Assembly: GCA_949987565.1 (NCBI GenBank)
Contig: OX465113.1
Location: 8,756,899-8,820,898, forward strand
Direction: 5' to 3'
From: Luidia sarsii
Taxonomy: Eukaryota; Echinodermata; Asteroidea; Paxillosida; Luidiidae
Length of the DNA: 64,000 nucleotides
Each line of letters starts with the position of its first letter. The stretch's first letter is position 1. This document shows positions 56,031 through 64,000 of the stretch, in pieces. Under the pieces are notes generated by a model, which had not been told where the DNA came from, did not search any database, and saw nothing but the letters and a program-made list of their open reading frames with translations. The position numbers and the translations under genes are program-made.

Positions 56031-57430
56031 AATTTCTATAATATATAGAATGTGTGAGCTTTCTTACCTTGAATGTACTTCTTGTTTGTTTTCCTTGGCC
56101 GAATAAATGATAATAATGATAATAAGAACAAATATGTTTTCAGAGAGGATTTGAAGTCAGATATGGAGAACATACTACGGACTTCTTGAGAAACAACATT
56201 CCACAGGGTAGGACCAGCATGGGAGAAAACCCGCTCACCCCATGAATTATGGATGTGTGGGACAGCAAGGAGATAAGTATCTGATGATCTGAGACATGTA
56301 CCAGGTTTGTAATACTTAAAATTTAGTGGGCCTGACGTTTCGATCCTAGCAGGACCTTTCTCAAAGGCGACAACACAGATACATGTACACGATGGAAGGG
56401 GGAAGAGAGTGAATAGGACACGGATGAGAAACAAAGGACAAAGAGTAAAGCTGGTAGGGTGAGATCAAAGGGAAGGGCAAGGAGTAGGGTAGGGATTAAT
56501 GAGAAGAGGGGGAAAGATCAAAGAGAGAAGTGTGGAGGAAAGCTGCATGGTGTTAGTCATTACCCTCCTGGATGTTGAGACCATGTGGTTGAATAGCCCG
56601 AAGACGCTTCATCCACATTTTCTCACGGCTTAGACGGACAGCATTACTACGGTGACCAAGGGATTCTATGCCCAGTACACTCATATCTGATATCGAATAA
56701 TCAGGGAGATTGAAGTAATACCCAACAGGGGTGTCCATTTTACCGGTTTTTATTGTAGACCTATGGCCATAAATACGTTTTTTGAGAGTGTTTTTGGTCT
56801 CACCAACATACTGAACATTACAAACTCTACATGAGATGAGGTATATGATGTTTGAGGTAACTGCACGTGGTAGAGCCACAGGTCGTGTGGGTAGTTCCAG
56901 AAGAATGTCCATCGAAAGAGTCTATTTCCTTGACATGTGTCTTGCAAACAATGGATTTCGCGGTACACTTAAAAGTACCAAATTTAGTGGGAGGTGAAGT
57001 GTCCTAAGGGGGAACCTCTGCTCGGACAATTAAGTCACGCAGGTTACGGGGGCGCCTGAAAGCCAAAACAGGCGAATTTGGAATGGCATCAGCCAGACGA
57101 TCTGAAGTGTGGAGATTATGGTGGTTTTCCTTAGTTATCTTCCTGAGAGGAGGAAGAGAAGGGTGATAGGAAGTAACTAAGGGAACCTTGGGATTGTCCT
57201 TAGGACCTGGTGGTAATACGTTAGTAAACTGCTGTTATATTGTGGCGCAGCACTAGACAGGGAGTGAAAAACCAGCAACAATATCTTGCACTTAATTCGT
57301 TCAGCAACAGGCAGCCGATGGAATGAACGTAATATAGAAGTAATATGAGATATACCAAGAGACAAAGTAACAATACGACCTGCAGCATTCTGGAGCGTTT
57401 GAAGACGGACATGTTGTGCGTTGAACAAGT
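56031..57430 (-). mobile_element. LINE D: non-LTR C-terminal part split by a Penelope insertion
   Basis: The two halves, 57430-57220 (LQTLQNAAGRIV, HRLPVAERIKCKILLLVFH) and 56308-56036 (CLRSSDTYLLAVP, GERVFSHAGPTLWN, ISDFKSSLKTYLF), are the usual consecutive pieces of a CR1/L2-like RT C-terminus. Taking out the Penelope piece and one GTAATAC copy gives a continuous frame (SSLLTYY then KPGTCLRSS). Confidence 0.85.
56316..57212 (-). mobile_element. 5'-truncated Penelope-like element inserted in LINE D
   Basis: Minus strand. It starts inside the linker region of the Penelope ORF (KPPGPKD-type, with a frameshift or stop) and covers the Cys-rich segment and GIY-YIG domain (IYLISCRVCNVQYVGETK), with the final frame open 56912-56553. 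It ends in the terminal repeat with the hairpin motif (56328-56367). Target duplication GTAATAC at 56309-56315 and 57213-57219. Confidence 0.9.
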
Positions 57431-57439
57431 TTCTCAGCT

Positions 57440-58693
57440 TTAAAAAATTGACATGAAAATTAAAGTTTGGCTTATAAGTAAAGCCAAAAGATGATGTTTT
57501 TACAGCTAATTATAAAGAAGTTTGCCAAGCGAACTTTCTCTGCATCGCGGCCTCTAGCACGCGGGACCAGGGCCCAGTAGACGTCAAAGGACAGCTTCAA
57601 GTCAGGGAGAAGACGGGACATCCTGCTGTGTAAAAAGTTGAGAGCCGGTTGGATAGATGGACAAACGATGAAAAGATGTTCAATCGTGCCCACCTCTCCT
57701 CACCATGAAAAATTCAAAGAAGGCAAAGGAAGGGTGATTTGGTTCGGAGAGATAGCGCTGGATTAGCTTGAGGCGAAAGGCAAGGATGCGTGCTTGGAGA
57801 GAAGCTAGACCAAGACCTCCTCTGTCGGGTTGTAAAAATAGGGTATTCCGTTTAAGTAAATGTTTTTTGTTGGACCAGACGAAGTGAATAAGTATATTTT
57901 GGAGTCTCTTAGGATGTTGTCAGGGGGTGTGAGGACGGCAAGATAGTGAAAAATTTGGGAGGCAGCAAGTTGATTTGCTACTAGGATCTTTCCTTTATAA
58001 GAGAGCATGTATAAAAGTCTCGTCCATTTGTTGAGAGTTTTGGTCACTTTAAGTTTACATTTTTCCCAGTTTTGTTTTACAAAGGTGGGATTGTTTCCTA
58101 AGTGGACTCCCAGGAAGCACAAACCGTCACTGTTCCAGTGAAATCCTAGAGGCTTGTCATTTCGCCCGGTCCAACAACCAGCCCATAAGCCTTGAGATTT
58201 TTGTGTGTTAAGGCAAGCAGCAGAGGCGCGACTAAATAAATCATAAGTATTACTGATAATTTCAAAACCAGATTCATGGGTTATGAATATAGAAACATCT
58301 TCTGCATACGCTGACACCGAGCACGAGGTTGTCCGGCCAGGAAGACAGAAATCTTTCTTTTGGAGATTTTCTCTTAATTTGTTAAGGAAAGGCTCTATAG
58401 CGATGGCATACAAAAGGCCAGAAAGTGGACAGCCTTGCCTAATTCCTTTAGCGAAGGGAAAAGGCGTTGTTAAGGAGTTGTTTATTTTGATGAGGCTTTC
58501 CGTTCCTTTATAGAGCAAGTTAATGTAATTTAGGAAAAGAGGACCAAAGCCCATGGCTCTCATTGTGGAGAACAAGTAGCTGTGATCAACATTGTCAAAG
58601 GCTTTCTTTTGGTCAAGGTTGATAACAGCTAGAGGAAGACCATTGATGTTTGAATGCGCCAGAATATCACGTATTAAGTTAAGGTTATCATAT
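57440..58693 (-). pseudogene. LINE C: Tx1-like RT and C-terminal fragment, catalytic box mutated
   Basis: 58575-57805 reads RT motifs ALGFG/MGFGPLFLNYINLLY, GIRQGCPLSGLLYAIAIEP and SAYAEDVSIF, where the expected YADD is YAED. FLGVHLGNNPTFVKQNW follows. 57693-57472 has the finger-proximal tail (EHLFIVCPSIQPALN). The region between is deleted relative to LINE B. 5' truncated near 58693, close to the left target site of the Penelope element. Confidence 0.85.
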
Positions 58694-58713
58694 TACAACT
58701 TATAACTACAACA

Positions 58714-58965
58714 TCTCATTAATCCCTACCCTACCCCCTGCCCTTCCCTTTGATCTCTCCCTACCAGCTTCACTCTTTGTCCTTTGTTTCTCATCCGTGT
58801 CCTATTCACTCTCCCCCCTTCCTTCGTGTACATGTATCTGTTTTGTCCTTGTCACTCTGCCTTTGAGAAAGGTCCTGCTAGGATCGAAACGTCAGGCCCA
58901 CTAAATTTTAGATTTACTTTTTGGTAATTTTAGTCAGTAAGCAGTTTGCAACATTTTTGTATATC
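58714..58965 (+). repeat. left terminal repeat (pseudo-LTR) of the Penelope element
   Basis: Pyrimidine-rich first half, then the terminal hairpin motif at 58860-58899: stem GGTCCT-GCT-AGGATC, then GAAAC and GTC. Ends at TTTTTGTATATC. Confidence 0.93.
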
Positions 58966-59109
58966 ACCTTAAGTCATTTCCTTATGTTGCTGTATCCCCT
59001 CGTGGTGATCCTCCTTGCTGACCTGTCTACGTGTGTATGTAAGTCTGTCCGTCCGTTGGTATGTAAGTCTGCGTTCTGTGTTTGTCTCTTGTTTTTTGCT
59101 CTTACTAAC

Positions 59110-61773
59110 ATGAACAACCCTAACTGTTTCTTTCAACTTAGGAAACTGCAAGAAAAGGCTCTTCGGTACACTTTCCATCAAGACAACTACAACTTTTTCT
59201 CAGTCTCTCGCCTGATCCCTACTGGCTTACAGATATCTCACACCCCCCAAATTGGAAAACTCTCCCCCAACCTACAGAAAAAATGGAATCAAATTCTTTA
59301 TAGTGCTTCCATTCAGCTCATCAAGGTCCTCTCTGAGCAATGTGAAATCACCCTTCAGGCTGTCCACCAGGACATTGCTAATCTGGACTCAAAACTACGC
59401 TCCAGCTGTTCTGAAAGCCAGTACAAGGATCTCAGTGATGAGATTGAGAAAGGTCTCTCTAACCTCAATTCTGTTCTCACCGACAGGAGAAACAAGAAGA
59501 TTGGTGGCCTTGTTGCCAAACAACGCAGACACAACCGCTTCAGACGCAGTCCCCAGTCTACACCTTTACCCCCCACTAACACTGTTGTCAACCTTTCCTC
59601 TTCTTCTCTAACTGACGCAGAGCATACGTTACTTTCCAAGGGCTTGAACTTTTGTCCTACTCCCCCCAAAGTTGACCAAGTAATGCTCAGTCAAGATCTC
59701 ACTGAGTATTACCGCAGACTTCGTCTGACTGAGTTCTTCTTCGATTCTGGCTCCCGTAAAGAAGAACCTTTCCGTGTAAAAAGCACCTGGGTCCCCCCCA
59801 AGAACCGTGTTCCAGCCCTTGAAACGTATGTGCAAGCAGTCAGTTCTCAAGTTTCCAACTCCTCTCATCTTACCCGTAAGCCCCACGACAATCTCCCTAG
59901 GGAAGAACGTCTTGCTCTCAACACTCTACGTTCCCGCGGTGACATCATTATCAAGCCAGCAGATAAAGGGTCAGCCGTAGTAATCATGGATCGCCAAAAA
60001 TATATTGATGAAGCCAATCGCCAACTCAACAATCCCCAGCACTACAAGTGTCTGGACTCTAACCCCACTGGCAAATTTTCAGAGCAAATTCAGGAAGTTT
60101 TGGATGACATGCGATCACGTGATCATTTGAGTAAAAAAGCTCACAGATTTCTATCACCGATCAATTGTAGAACTGCCAGATTCTACCTTCTCCCGAAAAT
60201 TCACAAGGCCAACAACCCAGGCAGACCCATCATCTCTGGCAATGGTTCACCGACGGAACACATATCTCTTTTCATTGACTCTTTTCTCAAACCCTTGGTT
60301 CCCCAAATCCCCTCATACGTCCATGACACTCCCGATTTTCTGCGAAAGTTGGAAAGTGTCAAGGATCAAATTCCTGCCACTGCCATAATTGGTACTATTG
60401 ACGTTTCCTCTCTGTACACTAACATCCCCCAGGAAGAAGGCATTCAGGCTTGCTCCTCGGCCCTGGCCAAAGGAAAACAGTCTTCTCCACCCATCTCCGA
60501 CATAACCACCCTCATGAGGTTAGTGCTGGCCAAGAATAATTTCTCCTTTCTTGGCAAGCACTATCTTCAAGTGCATGGCACTGCCATGGGTACGCGCATG
60601 GCTCCTTCCTTTGCATGCCTCTTCATGGGTGACCTTGAGGAACGCATGCTCAGTGAGGCTCCATGCCGTCCCTGGATTTGGTGGAGATACATAGATGACG
60701 TTTTCTTCATTTGGACTAGGGACGGCAGCAGCCTGAATGCTTTCTTTGACCACATCAATTCCTTCCATAGGACCATCAAATTCACATGGGAGCAGTCTCT
60801 TCAACAGACCCACTTTCTGGACGTCACCGTCCGGAAAGACCTCAATACACTCACTACTGACTTGTATTCTAAGCCCACCGACACTCATCAATATCTCCAT
60901 TCCTCCAGTTGTCACCCTAGACACTGTAAGACTGGTATAGCTTACAGCCAGGCCCTCAGATTGAGGCGTATATGTTCCAATGAGTCTGACTTTCGCCGCC
61001 ATACACGTGTATTGGCCAGTAACTTGGTTGCTAGAGGCTATAGTTCTCGCCAAGTGAAGAACTCCATTGCTAAAGTCTATTCCATTCCCAGAAGTTCGGC
61101 ACTAAAACAAAAGCCACCAGGTCCCAAGGACAAGCCCAAGGTTCCCTTAGTTACTTCCTACCACCCCTCTCTTCCTCCTCTCAGGAAGATAACTAAGGAA
61201 AACCACCATATTCTCCACACTTCGGATCGTCTGGCTGAAGCCATTCCTAATTCGCCTGTTTTGGCTTTCAGGCGCCCCCGTAACCTGCGTGACTTAATTG
61301 TCCGAGCAGAGGTTCCCCCTTTGGACTCTTCACCTCCAACCAAATTTGGTACATTTAAGTGTACCTCTAAATGCATTGTTTGCAAGACACATGTCAAGGA
61401 AATAGACTCTTTCAATGGACATTCTTCTGGAACTACCCACACGACCTATGGCTCTATCACGTGCACTACCTCAAACATCATATACCTCATCTCTTGTAGA
61501 GTTTGTAATATTCAGTATGTTGGCGAGACCAAAAACACCCTCAAAAAACGTATCTATGGCCATAGGTCTACTATCAAAACTGGTAAAATGGACACCCCTG
61601 TTGGGTATCACTTCAATCTCCCTGATCATTCGATATCAGATATGAGTGTACTGGGCATAGAATCACTTGGTCACCGTAATAATGCTGTCCGTCTTAGCCG
61701 TGAGAAAATGTGGATGAAGCGTCTTCGGACTATTCAACCACATGGTCTCAACATCCAGGAGGGTAATGACTAA
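59110..61773 (+). CDS. Penelope-like reverse transcriptase with GIY-YIG endonuclease, 887 aa
   Basis: The frame is open from 58921, but the first ATG is at 59110 (MNNPNCFFQLRKLQEK). A good splice acceptor (TTTCAACTTAG, ending at 59142) raises the chance of a spliced leader. The N-terminal third is Arg/Leu-rich and contains RLRLTEFFFD. RT: LPKIHK, GRPIISGNGSPTE, IGTIDVSSLYTNIP, HGTAMGTRMAPSFA, catalytic WRYIDDVFF and FLDVTV. A linker with a Cys/His cluster follows (KCTSKCIVCKTH), then the GIY-YIG nuclease: IYLISCRVC...QYVGETKNTLKKRIYGHR, ending near GNSD/QEGND. The RT makes cDNA from element RNA, and the nuclease nicks the target. YIDD and the nuclease Tyr, Arg and His are present; no damage is seen. 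Confidence 0.95.
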   Translation: MNNPNCFFQLRKLQEKALRYTFHQDNYNFFSVSRLIPTGLQISHTPQIGKLSPNLQKKWNQILYSASIQLIKVLSEQCEITLQAVHQDIANLDSKLRSSCSESQYKDLSDEIEKGLSNLNSVLTDRRNKKIGGLVAKQRRHNRFRRSPQSTPLPPTNTVVNLSSSSLTDAEHTLLSKGLNFCPTPPKVDQVMLSQDLTEYYRRLRLTEFFFDSGSRKEEPFRVKSTWVPPKNRVPALETYVQAVSSQVSNSSHLTRKPHDNLPREERLALNTLRSRGDIIIKPADKGSAVVIMDRQKYIDEANRQLNNPQHYKCLDSNPTGKFSEQIQEVLDDMRSRDHLSKKAHRFLSPINCRTARFYLLPKIHKANNPGRPIISGNGSPTEHISLFIDSFLKPLVPQIPSYVHDTPDFLRKLESVKDQIPATAIIGTIDVSSLYTNIPQEEGIQACSSALAKGKQSSPPISDITTLMRLVLAKNNFSFLGKHYLQVHGTAMGTRMAPSFACLFMGDLEERMLSEAPCRPWIWWRYIDDVFFIWTRDGSSLNAFFDHINSFHRTIKFTWEQSLQQTHFLDVTVRKDLNTLTTDLYSKPTDTHQYLHSSSCHPRHCKTGIAYSQALRLRRICSNESDFRRHTRVLASNLVARGYSSRQVKNSIAKVYSIPRSSALKQKPPGPKDKPKVPLVTSYHPSLPPLRKITKENHHILHTSDRLAEAIPNSPVLAFRRPRNLRDLIVRAEVPPLDSSPPTKFGTFKCTSKCIVCKTHVKEIDSFNGHSSGTTHTTYGSITCTTSNIIYLISCRVCNIQYVGETKNTLKKRIYGHRSTIKTGKMDTPVGYHFNLPDHSISDMSVLGIESLGHRNNAVRLSREKMWMKRLRTIQPHGLNIQEGND

Positions 61774-61900
61774 CACCATGCAGCTTTCTGATAATCCTTC
61801 TTTTGTGTTCAGTCCTTCACACTTCTCTCCTTGATCTTTCCCCCTATTGTCACTAATCCCTACCCCACTCCTTGCCCTTCTCTTTGATCTTTCCCCCTCC

Positions 61901-62152
61901 TCTCATTAATCCCTACCCTACCCCCTGCCCTTCCCTTTGATCTCTCCCTACCAGCTTCACTCTTTGTCCTTTGTTTCTCATCCGTGTCCTATTCACTCTC
62001 CCCCCTTCCTTCGTGTACATGTATCTGTTTTGTCCTTGTCACTCTGCCTTTGAGAAAGGTCCTGCTAGGATCGAAACGTCAGGCCCACTAAATTTTAGAT
62101 TTACTTTTTGGTAATTTTAGTCAGTAAGCAGTTTGCAACATTTTTGTATATC
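61901..62152 (+). repeat. right terminal repeat (pseudo-LTR) of the Penelope element
   Basis: Collinear with 58714-58965 at a constant offset of 3,187 bp without indels; I noticed no substitution. Hairpin motif at 62047-62086. Confidence 0.93.
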
Positions 62153-62162
62153 AACTACAACA

Positions 62163-62676
62163 AGTAAATACATTATATTACAGTACTGTGAATACTTTGA
62201 ACATGGAGGAATGCTTTGAAACAACGGAAATGGAAAGTGAAAATAGGCCTATAGCTGAGTCGCTGAGCCCCCAACAAGAAGAATTTCAATGTAAGTTACA
62301 AATGAATATCAGTGTTTTAATTAATTACTGATAATCGGACTGAAATTGACACTTGAAGTTGATCGAGTGTCAAGAAATGTCAGCTGTCAGTACAGTCAGT
62401 AGACAGTATAGGGCCTATATAATATTTATTTATACACTAGTTACTAGTAGTAGTAGTAGTACTAGTAATACTAGTAATAGTACTAGTACAGTACTTAGTA
62501 ATAGTAGTACTACTAGTATAGTACTAGTAGTAATTTTATAAAGTTTACGGAAAACAGACATTCAGGTTGGAAGTTTTAATCCAAAATAGCAACTTTGGCT
62601 GTACTTGAAAAACCCTCTGCCAACAATTTGATTAATGCTTTTGTACTTTGACTGGAACAAATGGGGGTGAGTATTT
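62163..62676. other. AT-rich flank of the Penelope element
   Basis: No gene. Contains an AGT/ACT repeat at 62440-62535 like that at 5100-5215. Confidence 0.5.
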
Positions 62677-62683
62677 TTCTAAG

Positions 62684-63066
62684 TACCGGTGTCCTGCCAA
62701 AAAGTGTCCCTGCCAAATACTGTCCGCTCATTAGCATACTGATCGCTGATTGGTTAGCGTTAGGACTAGGATTGGGGTCGTTAGGGTTAGGGTTTGGATT
62801 AGAATTAGGATTAGGATTAGGATTAGGGTTAGGATTAGGGTTGTTTGGGTTAGGGTTAGCGTTACGGTTACAGTTAGGGTCCAACGGTACCAAAGTGCCC
62901 AACGTTGCGTGTGTTAGGCCAGCAACCATACACAATGCGTGTGTAGTGCGCAACCATACCCCAACCACGGTGGTTGAATGTCATACGTATTGGACCAATC
63001 AGCGATCAGTATGCTAATGAGTGGACACTATTTGGCAGGGGACACTATTTGGCATGACACCGGTAT
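62684..63066. mobile_element. 383-bp MITE with ~75-bp TIRs carrying telomere-like repeats
   Basis: Left arm 62684-62753 (ACCGGTGTC, then CTCATTAGCATACTGATCGC) pairs with the right arm 62991-63066 (GCGATCAGTATGCTAATGAG, then GACACCGGT). The interior 62758-62880 is a degenerate TTAGGG array. Confidence 0.85.
62758..62880. repeat. degenerate TTAGGG/TTAGGA telomere-like repeat
   Basis: GTTAGGGTTAGGGTTTGG, then several ATTAGG and GTTAGG units, decaying on both sides. It is internal to an inverted-repeat element, so it is not a chromosome end. Confidence 0.85.
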
Positions 63067-63620
63067 TAAAAAAAATACTTTTCATGAGATAACTAATATA
63101 TGACTTTGAGGCTATTTTTGGGCTGAAATTAGTTTGTTGCGGCTGTAAAATTTGATATGCAGCTCACTCCCCTTAACAGGAGTTAAACTTTCCACGGAAT
63201 GGCCATGGGTTTGAAATAATGATGCGCCCTTTTAAAAATATTAACCACGTGAAAGACTTAAATTTTCATCAAAGGGAGTTGCATGGAATTATTGTCAACC
63301 ATGCAGATCATTCAAGCAAAAGATTTTTTTTTTTACTAAGTTACTAGTGAGTTTACTTTATAGTTCGCTATTTATTCACCAACCTAGGACTGGAGGAACA
63401 GGCTTTTGAGTCACAGTGTTTTTCACTTTTGATCCTCCTGGCCGTCTTAGATTGGATTGTCCTTACTCTGCTTTTTTACTCCTTCCCTCTTACCCTCCTG
63501 CCCAATCTCTTCCCCTTCATCCCCAGTCCTTGCCCCATCTCTTCCCCTTCTCATCCTGACCTATTACATCTCTGATACATGTGCATAATATTCTCCTTGT
63601 TTGGTATTTATTCATCAATT
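63067..63620. other. intergenic region, no gene recognised
   Basis: Contains a pyrimidine-rich stretch at 63470-63550. No domain or exon seen. Confidence 0.4.
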
Positions 63621-63629
63621 CATCATCTT

Positions 63630-64000
63630 GAATTTCTATGATATAGACTGTGTGAGCTTTCTTACCTTGAATGTACTTCTTGTTTGTTTTCCTTGGCCGA
63701 ATAAATGATAATAATGATAATAAGAACAAATATGTTTTCAGAGAGGATTTGAAGTCAGATATGGAGAACATACTACGGACTTCTTGAGAAACAACATTCT
63801 AGAGGCTAGGACCAGCATGGGAGAAAACCCGCTCACCCCATGAATTATGGATGTGTGGGACAGCAAGGAGATAAGTATCTGATGATCTGAGACATGTACC
63901 GGGTTTGTAATACTTAAAATTTAGTGGGCCTGACGTTTCGATCCTAGCAGGACCTTTCTCAAAGGCGACAACACAGATACATGTACACGATGGAAGGGGG
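63630..64000 (-). mobile_element. second copy of the LINE D tail / Penelope junction, cut by window end
   Basis: 63630-63900 repeats the LINE D C-terminus (MFSISDFKSSLKTYLFLLS on the minus strand), and 63915-64000 repeats the Penelope terminal repeat with the hairpin motif at 63926-63965. The junction GTTTGTAATACTTAAAATTT is the same as at 56305-56324. Confidence 0.9.

Larger units (their letters stand above)
58714..62152 (+). mobile_element. complete Penelope-like element (Neptune-like), 3.44 kb
   Basis: Two direct terminal repeats of 252 bp, 58714-58965 and 61901-62152, with no difference noticed on reading. They flank one long ORF. A 10-bp target duplication, AACTACAACA, lies at 58704-58713 and 62153-62162. 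The matching terminal repeats and open ORF point to a recent insertion that may still be competent. Fragments of the same family occur all over the window. Confidence 0.93.

Noticed and set aside
62758..62880. Chromosome end or subtelomere
   Set aside because: The TTAGGG-like units are few, decayed and enclosed in an inverted-repeat element with ordinary sequence on both sides.

Overview
This window is from an animal (metazoan) nuclear genome. The genes have spliced exons with GT/AG borders. Host-type exons are very GC-rich and sit in AT-rich intergenic DNA. There are CARD-type death-fold exons, a Penelope-like retroelement with a GIY-YIG endonuclease, Tx1-like LINEs, many small inverted-repeat elements and a telomere-like (TTAGGG) stretch. 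The repeat style suggests a marine invertebrate deuterostome, possibly an echinoderm; this is inference only. A run of 200 Ns (13801-14000) marks an assembly gap.

Layout. 0.3-4.4 kb: a minus-strand, seven-exon gene for a MULE/FAR1-type transposase-derived SWIM zinc-finger protein, with two frameshifts. 6.0-12.6 kb: a dead Tx1-like LINE (ORF1 zinc knuckle, endonuclease, RT core deleted), interrupted by a TTAA-flanked DNA transposon and bounded on both sides by GGCAGG-type repeats. 12.9-14.9 kb: a ~0.9 kb block present twice across the N gap, each copy with a TATA-like box and splice donor. 15.0-22.05 kb: about 7 kb of nearly pure pyrimidine (CCCCT-type) satellite. 22.1-33.3 kb: the standout host gene, a five-exon plus-strand gene whose splice phases close exactly on 1,151 residues. 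It encodes two CARD-like domains, a long coiled coil and three to four ubiquitin-like domains. Its introns and 3'UTR hold Penelope fragments, MITEs, a near-perfect 65-bp-arm hairpin and simple repeats.

33.9-45 kb: mostly repeats (a 0.75 kb tandem pair, MITEs, tRNA-like remnants, LINE tails). 45.11-45.78 kb: an intronless Ras-superfamily GTPase gene, RASD/Di-Ras-like in its switch II region and without a CAAX box. 46-48.9 kb: little beyond simple repeats. 49.4-56.0 kb: a head-to-tail chain of Tx1-like LINE copies, each ending in (TTC)n and each starting in the (TTC)n tail of the next. 56.0-57.4 kb: another LINE interrupted by a Penelope fragment with a 7-bp target duplication. 57.4-58.7 kb: a LINE RT remnant with a broken YADD box. 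58.7-62.15 kb: a complete, apparently recent Penelope-like element with 252-bp terminal repeats that look identical, a 10-bp target duplication and one open 887-aa RT/GIY-YIG ORF. 62.7-63.1 kb: a MITE carrying telomere-like repeats. The window ends in a second copy of the 56-kb LINE/Penelope junction.

The most promising new biology is the CARD-CARD-coiled-coil-UBL gene and the two LINE loci that appear targeted to microsatellites. The Penelope family has also seeded about 14 copies of a hairpin motif (with GAAAC/GTC) that resembles part of a hammerhead ribozyme.
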